Positions 1-8,183 of a stretch of 34,722 nucleotides of DNA are shown here, in pieces (positions within the stretch are counted from its first letter, which is position 1; every line of letters starts with the position of its first letter). The notes beneath the pieces were generated by a model, which saw only the letters and a program-made list of their open reading frames with translations, was not told where the DNA came from and did not search any database. This DNA comes from CAYZIB01 sp964478425. GTDB lineage: Bacteria; Bacillota_I; Bacilli_A; Acholeplasmatales; WRBM01. A program made the position numbers and the translations under genes. The stretch is from contig CAYZIB010000013.1 in NCBI GenBank assembly GCA_964478425.1, positions 1-34,722 on the forward strand, given 5' to 3'.

Positions 1-21
1 CAAAAAAATCTTATAATAAAC

Positions 22-55
22 AAAAAAAGACAAATTCTTTTTCAAATTTGTCTTT
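22..55 (-). terminator. Intrinsic terminator after ppa
   Basis: An 11-bp perfect stem pairs 26-36 with 45-55 around a short T-rich loop. On the minus strand it is followed by a run of seven T (22-28). It lies directly downstream of the ppa stop codon and ends the S66 peptidase-ppa transcript. Confidence 0.85.
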
Positions 56-72
56 AAATAATAAAAATATTT

Positions 73-600
73 TTAATCAAACTTTTTCTTATAATCTAAA
101 ATTGATTTTCTAATAATTTCTTTTGCAGTAGTTGCATCATGTACTGATAAAACAGCTGTTTCTTTGTGTTCTAATTGTTTATACACTTGAAAAAAATGAC
201 TAATTTCTTGAGCAACATGATCTGGTAATTCTGTTAGATTTTTATAATAATTCCACATTGGATCTTTAAAAGGAATTGCGATTATTTTATCATCTATTTC
301 TTCGTTATCAATCATTCTTATTACACCTATTGGATAACATCTAACTAAACTCATTGGTTCTAAGTCTTCTGAACATATAACAAGTACATCTAAAGGGTCG
401 TGATCTTCAGAATAAGTTTTAGGAATAAATCCATAATTTGCAGGATAATGAGTAGAAGTAAAAAGAATTCTATCTAAAATTATTAATCCTGTTTCTTTAT
501 CTAATTCATATTTTTTTTTAGAACCTTTTTGAATCTCTATAACCGCAATAAAATCATTATCATTAATTCTTTTTTCATTAATATCATGCCATATATTCAT
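73..600 (-). CDS. ppa: Inorganic pyrophosphatase, family I (soluble)
   Basis: A 175-aa cytoplasmic enzyme that hydrolyses pyrophosphate to two phosphates and so pulls biosynthetic reactions forward. The family I signature is visible: the metal-binding DHDPLD motif at residues 66-71 (D66, D68 and D71 bind Mg), preceded by YPANYGFIP around 52-60. The length matches bacterial family I enzymes (about 170-180 aa). The gene starts 1 nt after the stop of the upstream S66 peptidase gene, so the two are co-transcribed, and a strong terminator follows. Nothing unusual is seen. Confidence 0.97.
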   Translation of the reverse strand: MNIWHDINEKRINDNDFIAVIEIQKGSKKKYELDKETGLIILDRILFTSTHYPANYGFIPKTYSEDHDPLDVLVICSEDLEPMSLVRCYPIGVIRMIDNEEIDDKIIAIPFKDPMWNYYKNLTELPDHVAQEISHFFQVYKQLEHKETAVLSVHDATTAKEIIRKSILDYKKKFD

Positions 601-601
601 A

Positions 602-1612
602 TTATTCCTCCTTTAAATATTTTATATATCCTTTTCCATTTTCCATTTTTACATCAACCATAGCTCCATTTATAATTGTAAAAGTTGGAGCTATATGTCC
701 TATATCTATATCATAGATAATAGGCATATCACCTAATTCATTTAAAACATCTAAATATGTTAAATCAAACATTTCTTCGTTTATTAATGGTCTACCTACT
801 AATATACATTTTGCATTACAAAACCATCCAGCATTTTTAAGTTGCCAAAAAGCTCTTTTTTGTTCAACTAAATTTAAATCACAACTTTCCAAATACCAAA
901 TTAAACCATCTTCTTTATATTTATCAATAAATTCTTTTACTTTATCATATTTTGTGCCACATAACATAACTAAAATATCTAAGCATCCACCTATGATTCT
1001 TCCTTTTATATTCTTATTATTATAATTTAAACTCTTCCAAATATTTGGATTTTTTAGATTATATCCAGAAAAAATATCATTTGAAATATTATTTTTATCT
1101 TCATAAAAAGGATAACTATATAACACATTTTTTTTACCATTTATAATATCTAATGCATCAATTAATGATTCATCTAATTTAGACATAGAAAATTCAGGAA
1201 AACATTGTCCGTATATAGTTTTTACATCAGATAAGGTTGTTAATAAAAAAGTTAAATTTGTATTATCTGAATAACCCATAAAGTATTTAATATTATCAGA
1301 TTTTTTTATCAAATCAAAATCTATATACTCCAATATTTCCATCATCATTTCTCCTCCACCAGAAGAAAAAATGAAATCAACTTTTTCATCAAACCATAAA
1401 TCCAAAAACTCTTTTGCTCTTACTTCCTTTTTAGCACTTGCTACTTTATAATAACTTTTTACACTTTTAGTTTCAATAATATTATATCCTGATCTTAAAA
1501 AATACTCTTTTGATTTATCATATTTTTCACTATAAGGATATATATTACATCCAAATGAAGGTGCACAAATACCGATTGTTCCATTTTGTTTTAAAAATTT
1601 GGGAGTTTTCAT
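602..1612 (-). CDS. S66-family LD-carboxypeptidase / MccF-like serine peptidase
   Basis: A 336-aa protein of peptidase family S66, which contains the peptidoglycan-recycling LD-carboxypeptidases (LdcA) and the MccF self-immunity enzymes that cleave processed microcin C. The nucleophile is Ser115 in GYSDNT. The other triad regions are the Glu in WYLESCDLN (about 243) and the His in DIGHIAPTF (about 307). GRIIGGCLDIL matches the conserved GG region before the Glu. There is no signal peptide, so it acts in the cytoplasm. The start has an AGGTGA ribosome site. The C-terminal layout and length look slightly more MccF-like than LdcA-like, but I cannot decide the substrate. Confidence 0.88.
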   Translation of the reverse strand: MKTPKFLKQNGTIGICAPSFGCNIYPYSEKYDKSKEYFLRSGYNIIETKSVKSYYKVASAKKEVRAKEFLDLWFDEKVDFIFSSGGGEMMMEILEYIDFDLIKKSDNIKYFMGYSDNTNLTFLLTTLSDVKTIYGQCFPEFSMSKLDESLIDALDIINGKKNVLYSYPFYEDKNNISNDIFSGYNLKNPNIWKSLNYNNKNIKGRIIGGCLDILVMLCGTKYDKVKEFIDKYKEDGLIWYLESCDLNLVEQKRAFWQLKNAGWFCNAKCILVGRPLINEEMFDLTYLDVLNELGDMPIIYDIDIGHIAPTFTIINGAMVDVKMENGKGYIKYLKEE

Positions 1613-1721
1613 GCTATCACCTATTTTTATTATATCAAAATATATTTCTAAAAGAAATATTTTCTTTAATTTAATAAATTTTTATATTATTTTTCATATT
1701 TTATTAATAAGGAGTAATTAT

Positions 1722-2297
1722 ATGAATGATATAACTAACTTTTTTGGATTCCCAGTTAAAACTAAATTAAATATCGATAAAAATGATCTAATACTCGCTA
1801 GTAAAGATGGGGTAATTGGAGCTATAACAGGATTTTATTTAGGGGATATTATAAAAAATATTTTAATTGATCAAAAGAAAAATATATTCGATATAATCAA
1901 TATTAGATCACAAATAAGTGATTACATGGCAACTTGTAGTGCAGGTTTTTTAGGTGGAATTACATCTCTTTATTTAGATCCTATAGCAAATAATATTTTT
2001 TCTACATCAATTACTTCTTACTCTAAAAATGAATATGCAAAATTAACTAATGAAGAAATTATAAGTAATCTAGAACTAAGTTATGGTATAATTTTTGATT
2101 CAATTGTTACATCAATAATTTTTGCATTTATCTATAAAGGAAATATCCATGTCCCTTTAAGACACCATAATGACTATTTAAATACCAAAATTTTATTTAC
2201 TGATGATGCTTTTTCATTCGAGTTTCAATCACAATTTTTAACAGCAATCTTAATTAATTTATATTATATATTTCGTGAAGTTTCTTCAAATAATTAA
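1722..2297 (+). CDS. Hypothetical membrane-associated protein
   Basis: A 191-aa protein that I do not recognise. The ATG at 1722 is chosen because GGAG at 1711-1714 lies 7 nt upstream. The longer reading back to 1599 overlaps the divergent S66 gene and has no ribosome site. The chain has Gly/Ala-rich hydrophobic stretches near residues 30-45 and 70-90 and more hydrophobic ones near 120-140 and 170-185, with the charged HVPLRHHNDYLN between the last two. That suggests a small membrane protein with re-entrant or short helices. The next gene starts 33 nt downstream on the same strand. Confidence 0.7.
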   Translation: MNDITNFFGFPVKTKLNIDKNDLILASKDGVIGAITGFYLGDIIKNILIDQKKNIFDIINIRSQISDYMATCSAGFLGGITSLYLDPIANNIFSTSITSYSKNEYAKLTNEEIISNLELSYGIIFDSIVTSIIFAFIYKGNIHVPLRHHNDYLNTKILFTDDAFSFEFQSQFLTAILINLYYIFREVSSNN

Positions 2298-2312
2298 AAA
2301 ATAGTGTATAAT
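2285..2312 (+). promoter_or_regulatory. Sigma-A-type promoter for the GNAT-membrane gene
   Basis: TTCAAA (2285-2290) and TATAAT (2307-2312) are separated by 16 nt. The element lies at the 3' end of the preceding gene and predicts a very short leader, with transcription starting at or next to the GGAGGG ribosome site (2319-2324). The spacing to the ribosome site is tight, so this is moderate evidence. Confidence 0.45.
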
Positions 2313-2330
2313 ATATTCGGAGGGTTTATT

Positions 2331-3218
2331 ATGAACCATATTAAAGTTACAAAAGAAAACATTCATGAAATACCAAAATTAGCTTCAATTATACTTCCTG
2401 AAACATATGAAAGTATAATGTCATTAAATCAAATAAACTACATATTAAAACTTTATTATCAAGAAGAAGCAATTATTAATCAAATTGAAAACAACTATAA
2501 TTTTGAAATAATCTACGAAAATAATTATGCAATAGGATTTTTTTCTTACAAAATATTTAATGATTTTTTACAATTAGATTCAATATATATTTTAAATAAA
2601 TATCAAAATAAAGGAATTTTAAAAAAAGTAATTAAATATCTAGAAGAAAAATTCAATAAACCTTATATTGAAATTAAAATAAGTAAATATAATATTTCTT
2701 TAGAATACTTTAAAAAAATAAATTTTATAATTACCAACGATAAAACAACTAATATTGGACAAGGTTATTATTTAAGTGATTATATTATGCAAAAAAAAAT
2801 AGAAGATAAAATCATTGAAAATAAAATTATTAATCCTAAAAAAAGCATTTTTTTATCACTTATCTTAGGTTTAATAGGTACTATTCCTGAATTTTTTTAT
2901 CTAATTGGATTTGGAGAAGTTAATGCATTATGTTTTATTTTTATTCCAATAATGGTATTAATAGGATTTAAAATCGGCAAATCAAATAAACAAAAATATA
3001 TTTATTATATTTCAATCATATTATTTTTATTTACATATATCATATCTTATTTAATATTTTTTATTGCTTGTTGTAAATTAAATAACTCATCATTTTTTGA
3101 ATTATTTAAAATTGATACCAAATTAAAAAAAGATTTTCTTATAACTACATGTTACAGCTTAATTTATACATTAACAATATTACTAATTTATAGTTTGTTT
3201 AAAAAAAAGAAAGATTAA
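2331..3218 (+). CDS. GNAT-like N-acetyltransferase domain fused to a four-helix membrane domain
   Basis: A 295-aa protein. The ATG at 2331 is preceded by GGAGGG at 2319-2324; the upstream ATG at 2304 has no such site. Residues 1 to about 160 look like a divergent GNAT acetyltransferase: a beta strand with NYAIGFFSYK, then FLQLDSIYILNKYQNKGILKKVIKYLEEKF, where QNKGIL takes the place of the acetyl-CoA loop, then the closing EYFKKINF helix. Residues about 175-295 hold four hydrophobic segments, making an integral membrane domain. The fusion puts the predicted acyltransferase at the inner membrane face. The acceptor is unknown. A terminator follows immediately. Confidence 0.65.
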   Translation: MNHIKVTKENIHEIPKLASIILPETYESIMSLNQINYILKLYYQEEAIINQIENNYNFEIIYENNYAIGFFSYKIFNDFLQLDSIYILNKYQNKGILKKVIKYLEEKFNKPYIEIKISKYNISLEYFKKINFIITNDKTTNIGQGYYLSDYIMQKKIEDKIIENKIINPKKSIFLSLILGLIGTIPEFFYLIGFGEVNALCFIFIPIMVLIGFKIGKSNKQKYIYYISIILFLFTYIISYLIFFIACCKLNNSSFFELFKIDTKLKKDFLITTCYSLIYTLTILLIYSLFKKKKD

Positions 3219-3232
3219 CTCTTTCTTTTTTT
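3202..3232. terminator. Bidirectional intrinsic terminator
   Basis: A 13-bp A/G-rich stem (3202-3214) pairs with 3220-3232 around TTAAC. The right arm runs into T on the plus strand, and the left-arm A run gives a T tail on the minus strand. It therefore serves both the GNAT-membrane gene and the converging yjcZ micro-gene. Confidence 0.75.
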
Positions 3233-3237
3233 ATATC

Positions 3238-3345
3238 TTAATAAAACCACGCTGCTCCTACAATAATTATTAAAATAAATAATACAAGAACTAATGCATA
3301 ACCACTTCCATTAGTTGTTTTTTGACCAGTTGATCCACAACACAT
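3238..3345 (-). CDS. YjcZ-family tiny transmembrane protein (sporulation-associated family)
   Basis: A 35-aa micro-protein, too short for ordinary ORF calling. It has a cysteine- and Gly-rich head (MCCGSTGQ), then GSGYALVLVLFILIIIVGAAWFY. This matches the single-helix YjcZ family of Bacilli, whose hallmark is G-[FY]-A-L-[IV]-V-[LV]-LFILLIIVGA. Family members are small membrane proteins found mostly in spore-formers. A perfect GGAGGTG ribosome site (3351-3357 on the complement) precedes the ATG by 5 nt. A sequence like a mother-cell -10 element (CATATATTA, complement of 3363-3371) lies just upstream, but I see no convincing -35. It ends at the shared terminator. Confidence 0.85.
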   Translation of the reverse strand: MCCGSTGQKTTNGSGYALVLVLFILIIIVGAAWFY

Positions 3346-3399
3346 ATTTTCACCTCCATAAATAATATATGAAGATTAATTTAAAGTGCTTAGGACTTT

Positions 3400-6300
3400 T
3401 TATTGAAAATAAAGTTTTGGTAATGATCCTTCATTAAATATCCAAACATTATTTATATTACTATTCAAATCATCTAAACTTATAAACTTAGGCCATGTAA
3501 TAAAAATTCCAGGACTATTCATTTGTTCAGTTGTTAATCCTATTCCTTTATTTGTATCAGTTTGATTAGATTTTTCAATATCATAAAATGAATCAATTAT
3601 ATTTCCTTCGTTATACCCTACTAATCCTCCTGCATAAGCATTTGCTTCAACTCTACCTAGAGAATAGCAATAATTAATATATCCTTTATTATGACCTATT
3701 AATCCTCCTGCATAAAAACTTTGTTCAATATTAACTATACTATAACAATTAGAAATAACACTATTTTCAGTATTAAATCCAACTAATCCTCCTGATTTAC
3801 AATACATTGTTTTTGTTGGAGCTGATAAAACTCCAATGCTATAACAAACCTTTATTACTCCACCATTATTTATACCAGTAATCCCTCCTAAATAACAAAT
3901 ATTACCATTTGATTTAATATTATTAGATGAGTAAGTTTTTTCAATAACATTATTTAACTTATTATTTTCACCTACAATTCCACCCAAATATAATTCATCT
4001 GCTGTAACATCCATATTTGTTATACTATTACAATCTTTTATATGTCCATAATTTATTCCTGTTATCCCTCCTGATTTAACTAATTTTGATGAATTAGTTA
4101 TAATATTAATAGTCGAATCACAATATTCTATTAATCCATTATTAATTGCAGATAGTCCACCTACACTTATATTATTTCCAGTAATATAAATTTCTCCTAT
4201 AAAATATGAAAAATCCATTTTATTATTAAAAACAACTAATCCACCACAATTAATATTATCACCTTTTAAATTAATTGTTCCTTCAAAATTTGAATTATTC
4301 AAAACAACTGGATTATAAGCAATACCTGATGTATTAATATCCCCATTAAAACTATTAAAAACAAATATAGAGTTACAATTACAATTACTAATTTCGTCTC
4401 CACCTATTCCAAATACATTTATATTATTTCCAATAATATCAACATCACCATTATAAGTAGAATTAAATATTTTTCCGTTTTTTGATATTCCATATATAAA
4501 TATATTTTCTAAATAATTATTATTTGTAATATTAATAGATATATTAAATTTTGAATGTGCATTATGAATTTTACTTAAATTATTTAAAGATATAGAAGAA
4601 ACATTAATATTAATTTTATTTAAAATATCTCCATTTAATTTTAAATTTCCATCAACATTTATATTTTCAATTATACCCAAATTATTGGTTGCTCCTAAAC
4701 ATATATCTAAATCACCTTTTAAATTATTAAATGAATTAGTGTAATTTAAACTACCATTAATATTATTAATAAAACCTTCATTATTTAGACATATGGAATT
4801 CATTTTTAAATTTTCTAAATTACTATATTCATTTAAACTAAATAAAATATTATAACTTGAATCAATAATACTTCCTAAACTTAAATTTGAATTCGTAAAA
4901 CCTGATATAATTACATTTTTAGGATTTGTTAAAGATATATTTAAATTAAGATTAAGATTTTCTAATACTCCATTATTAGTTAATAACAATCCGTTTATAT
5001 TAACATTATTTTCTTTTAAATTTATTTTATAATCTAAATTTAAATTTTTAATATTGCCACTCGATGATTTAATAAAATAAGTTTCTTGCTGGTTATTTTC
5101 AATTACAAAATTAAATATTTTATAATTATTTCCATTAAAAAATCCATTAAATTCTAAATCAAATGGAATCCACTCATTTCCATTTAAATCAATATCATTA
5201 TTTAATTCAAAATATTTATTTTGATTTAAATATTTATTCATATTTAATAAATGAATATAACTTGAAATTATAAATGGTCTTTTCCTTGATCCAATTCCTA
5301 AATAAAAATCTTTATTATTATCATTTTGAATATCAAAACTACTACTATAATCAGAACATAAAAATCCTGGAGAAAAAGCCTTAACAGATACTTCTTTAAT
5401 ATTTGGATTATCAATAATAATAGATGTATATATAGTATCTATAATATCTACAACATCATCACTATAAACAATTTTAACTTGATAACTACTTGCATTAATT
5501 ACAGAATACCAACTAATATTTTGATCATTAATAAAAACATTTTTAGGCACATCTAATTTTACAAATTCTCCTGTAAATTCAATAGAATTATATAATGGAT
5601 TAGAAGATACACTAATTAAATTTATCTTATGTGAGCCATTTTTTATTATTTCTGTATTATATTCATTAACATTTCCTATATCAATATAATTTGAGTTATC
5701 AATAGAAATTTTATAGCCTATTGCACCTACTACTATATCCCAAACTAAATATCCATTTTCAAGTTTTACTTTAGGCGAATCAATAATTTTTAATGTAGTC
5801 TTATAATCATATATAAATTTTGTTTTTAAAGACACATTATATTCATTTACTGCTTCAACTTCTATTATATATGTTCCATCAATTAAAATATCTAATTTAT
5901 AATAATTATTTGTTGTATTTGTTAATAATTCGTTATTTAAATAGATATTATAACTATTTGCATTATTTACTTTATCATAGTATAAAATATTATTATTAAC
6001 AACAAGATTTTTAGGTTCATCTAAATAATGATACTCATAATCGATTTTATCTGAATCATCATATCCTTCTTGAATTAAAATAATACTAATTATATCTCCA
6101 TCATTTAAGTTAGGTAGATTTAAAAAATTTTCTTCTATTTCAAGATAAAATATACCGTTTATATAAATTAATGCTTTATTTAATGTATCTTTTTCAAAAG
6201 TTAAATTATTATTTTTAATATTAATATTTCTTACTGCTTCTAATTTTTGTTTTTTTTCATATATTATTATATTACTAAAATTACTTTCTTTTTTATTATT

Positions 6301-6540
6301 TATTGCCTTTATTTTGATTTCATAACTACCAATATCTAATTTAGATAATTCATAATAATTTAAAGAAATTTCTTCAATAAAATTATCATTTAAATAAATT
6401 TTATAAGCTGAAGCATTTTTAATTATATCCCAAACAATTTTATTTTCTTCTAAAGAAATTATTGGATCATCTAATTTATTTTTTTTATAACTAAAATTAC
6501 ATCCTTCTAAAAAAATCATTAATAAAATAATTAGTTTCAT
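3400..6540 (-). CDS. Large surface lipoprotein with Fn3-like modules and GLUG repeats
   Basis: A 1046-aa protein. A very short signal ends in FLEGC (Cys14), a plausible but atypical lipobox with Glu at -2. Residues about 23-405 hold five Fn3-like beta modules, each with a pattern like ENKIVWDIIKNASAYKIYLND. Residues about 415-490 give the entry motif SRKRPFIISSYIHLLNMNKYL ... NDIDLNGNEWIPF ... FNGFFNGNNYKIFNF, typical of GLUG/M26-like beta-helix proteins. About seven GLUG-type repeats (GGLVGYNEGNI-like) fill about 793-995, and the tail ends ...WIFNEGSLPKLYF. The middle is very Asn-rich. Probably an adhesin or glycan/host-binding surface protein; no catalytic motif is seen. TATAAT on the complement of 6560-6565 and AGGGGTG at 6547-6553 precede the start. 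Confidence 0.85.
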   Translation of the reverse strand: MKLIILLMIFLEGCNFSYKKNKLDDPIISLEENKIVWDIIKNASAYKIYLNDNFIEEISLNYYELSKLDIGSYEIKIKAINNKKESNFSNIIIYEKKQKLEAVRNINIKNNNLTFEKDTLNKALIYINGIFYLEIEENFLNLPNLNDGDIISIILIQEGYDDSDKIDYEYHYLDEPKNLVVNNNILYYDKVNNANSYNIYLNNELLTNTTNNYYKLDILIDGTYIIEVEAVNEYNVSLKTKFIYDYKTTLKIIDSPKVKLENGYLVWDIVVGAIGYKISIDNSNYIDIGNVNEYNTEIIKNGSHKINLISVSSNPLYNSIEFTGEFVKLDVPKNVFINDQNISWYSVINASSYQVKIVYSDDVVDIIDTIYTSIIIDNPNIKEVSVKAFSPGFLCSDYSSSFDIQNDNNKDFYLGIGSRKRPFIISSYIHLLNMNKYLNQNKYFELNNDIDLNGNEWIPFDLEFNGFFNGNNYKIFNFVIENNQQETYFIKSSSGNIKNLNLDYKINLKENNVNINGLLLTNNGVLENLNLNLNISLTNPKNVIISGFTNSNLSLGSIIDSSYNILFSLNEYSNLENLKMNSICLNNEGFINNINGSLNYTNSFNNLKGDLDICLGATNNLGIIENINVDGNLKLNGDILNKININVSSISLNNLSKIHNAHSKFNISINITNNNYLENIFIYGISKNGKIFNSTYNGDVDIIGNNINVFGIGGDEISNCNCNSIFVFNSFNGDINTSGIAYNPVVLNNSNFEGTINLKGDNINCGGLVVFNNKMDFSYFIGEIYITGNNISVGGLSAINNGLIEYCDSTINIITNSSKLVKSGGITGINYGHIKDCNSITNMDVTADELYLGGIVGENNKLNNVIEKTYSSNNIKSNGNICYLGGITGINNGGVIKVCYSIGVLSAPTKTMYCKSGGLVGFNTENSVISNCYSIVNIEQSFYAGGLIGHNKGYINYCYSLGRVEANAYAGGLVGYNEGNIIDSFYDIEKSNQTDTNKGIGLTTEQMNSPGIFITWPKFISLDDLNSNINNVWIFNEGSLPKLYFQ

Positions 6541-6616
6541 CTATAACACCCCTACAAAAATTATAACTTAATATGTATTTTTAAAAAAATATTTTTAATT
6601 TTTTTTATAAACAAAT

Positions 6617-6679
6617 AAAAAAAAGCAATTATTAAAAAATTATAATTTGTCAAATTTAATTTTTTCTTATTGCTTTTTT
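6617..6679 (-). terminator. Intrinsic terminator after queH
   Basis: AAAAAAGCAAT near 6619-6629 pairs with ATTGCTTTTTT (6669-6679). A second imperfect AT hairpin (about 6634-6666) sits inside the loop. On the minus strand the outer stem runs into T residues. It overlaps the queH stop codon. Confidence 0.6.
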
Positions 6680-7289
6680 AATTATTATTTCTTATTTTAT
6701 CATACCAATTTTTTGAAAATCTACATCCACAATATTCTTGACGATATAAATTATACTTTTTTGAATATAAAATTGAATTTTTATATCCTTCTTGTTTTTT
6801 AAAATCAGAATATAAAAATCCTTGATATTTACTTCCAATTTCATTAATCCAAATAGAATTTTTATGAGGACTAATAGATAAAGTTGTTGTAAAAAAATCA
6901 AAATTATATTTTTCTTTAATTAAAAATGTTTTTTTTAATCTAAATTCATAACATTTATAACATCTATTCCCTCTTTCAGGACAATCTTCATATCCTTTTA
7001 TTTCATTTAAAAATTCTATTTCATTATATTCTTCTACCATAATTTTTATATTTTCATTGTATTCTTTATTAACTGCATCAACTATTTTCTTTTGATTTTC
7101 AAGTCTTAATAAATATTCTTCTTCAGGATAAATATTAGGATTATAATAATAAATAGTTATATCAAAATATTTTAAAAGAAATATTAAACAATGACTACTA
7201 CAAGGTCCACAACAACTATGTAATAATAATCTTGGCTTTGTTTTTAAAGTATTTAAAAAATTTAAAAATTCTTTATAATTACTAATCAT
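6678..7289 (-). CDS. queH: Epoxyqueuosine reductase QueH
   Basis: A 203-aa protein of the QueH (former DUF208) family, which reduces epoxyqueuosine to queuosine in the anticodon of tRNAs for Tyr, His, Asn and Asp. It is the non-orthologous replacement of cobalamin-dependent QueG. The expected metal-ligand cysteines are present: HSCCGPCS at 24-31 (C26, C27, C30), CPERGNRCYKCYEFRL in the middle, and YCGCRF near the C-terminus. They hold a 4Fe-4S cluster and an adjacent iron. The start ATG overlaps the TGA stop of the upstream rluA-type gene by 4 nt, so the two RNA-modification genes are translationally coupled. No other queuosine genes are in the window, so the organism may salvage queuine or queuosine precursors. 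Confidence 0.93.
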   Translation of the reverse strand: MISNYKEFLNFLNTLKTKPRLLLHSCCGPCSSHCLIFLLKYFDITIYYYNPNIYPEEEYLLRLENQKKIVDAVNKEYNENIKIMVEEYNEIEFLNEIKGYEDCPERGNRCYKCYEFRLKKTFLIKEKYNFDFFTTTLSISPHKNSIWINEIGSKYQGFLYSDFKKQEGYKNSILYSKKYNLYRQEYCGCRFSKNWYDKIRNNN

Positions 7290-8125
7290 TTTTCCTCCTT
7301 ATTAATAACTTTTTGCATATCATATGGCATATTACAATTAATAATAATTTTATTAAAATAAATAGGATGATTGAATTCAATTTTAGAAGAATGTAATGCA
7401 GTTCTATCTATCAAGTCACTTTTAACATTATAAATTGTATCACCTAATAATGGATGATTTATATGGGCCATATGAACTCTAATTTGATGAGTTCTTCCAG
7501 TCTCTAAATTAAGTTTAACTACTGAAAATTTATTTATTTGTTTTACTACTTCATAATGAGTGATTGCTGTTTTTCCTGTTTTAGAAACTCTTCTTTTATT
7601 TTTACTATGTCTATCCATAGCAATTTTTTCATTTACTGTTCCTATTTTGTTTTTGAATTTATTAAGTGTAATTGCTAAATATTCTCTTTTTATATTTTTT
7701 TCTTCCCATAAATGATTTAAATAACTATGCACAAAAAAACCTTTAGCAAAAACAATTATTCCTGATGTATCGTTATCTAATCTATGACAATACCTAACTC
7801 TTATAAATTGCTTTGTTTGATAGTAATGATAAGCGACATAATTACATAATGTATTAGTTTTATTAATAGAATCAGGGTGAACCATTACTTTAGCTTCTTT
7901 ATTAATAATTAATAAAAATTCATCTTCATATAATATATCTAAATTGTAATATGTTGGAATATAATCAATTTTTTCTTTTAAATCAAATTTTAAAATATCA
8001 TTTTCTTTTAAAATTAAGTTTAAATTATAGTTATCGTAATATTTACTTGAAACATAATAAAAATCAAAAAAATCTTTTAATGTTTTATTGTTAAACATTT
8101 TATTTACTTTTACTTCTTGAATCAA
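7286..8125 (-). CDS. RluA-family pseudouridine synthase (RluD-like)
   Basis: A 279-aa enzyme that isomerises uridine to pseudouridine in rRNA or tRNA. The catalytic motif HRLDNDTSG (Asp in the middle, around residue 116) is clear, followed by GRTHQIRVHMAHINHPLLGD. The first about 70 residues resemble a degenerate S4-like domain. The chosen start is TTG at 8123-8125, since AGGTG at 8134-8138 lies 7 nt upstream. An in-frame ATG at 8098 (MFNNKTL) is a possible alternative with a weak ribosome site. The target site cannot be assigned. TATAAT on the complement of 8149-8154 may be its -10 box. Confidence 0.9.
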   Translation of the reverse strand: MIQEVKVNKMFNNKTLKDFFDFYYVSSKYYDNYNLNLILKENDILKFDLKEKIDYIPTYYNLDILYEDEFLLIINKEAKVMVHPDSINKTNTLCNYVAYHYYQTKQFIRVRYCHRLDNDTSGIIVFAKGFFVHSYLNHLWEEKNIKREYLAITLNKFKNKIGTVNEKIAMDRHSKNKRRVSKTGKTAITHYEVVKQINKFSVVKLNLETGRTHQIRVHMAHINHPLLGDTIYNVKSDLIDRTALHSSKIEFNHPIYFNKIIINCNMPYDMQKVINKEEK

Positions 8126-8160
8126 TATGTATCACCTATCTTAATTTAATTATAAATATA

Positions 8161-8183
8161 AAAAAGTCCTTTAGGACTATTTT
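8161..8183 (-). terminator. Intrinsic terminator after the lamin-tail nuclease gene
   Basis: AGTCCT (8165-8170) pairs with AGGACT (8173-8178), and the stem extends with A/T pairs. On the minus strand it is followed by T residues (8161-8164 and beyond). It overlaps the stop of the nuclease lipoprotein gene. Confidence 0.75.

Noticed and set aside
1599..1721. N-terminal extension of the hypothetical protein back to 1599
   Set aside because: It overlaps the divergent S66 gene and its own ribosome site, while GGAG sits correctly before the ATG at 1722.
3346..3371. Sporulation-type promoter for the yjcZ micro-gene
   Set aside because: CATATATTA fits a -10, but the -35 position reads AAGCACT, unlike the cwlJ and YdcC-like promoters, so I did not list it as a promoter.
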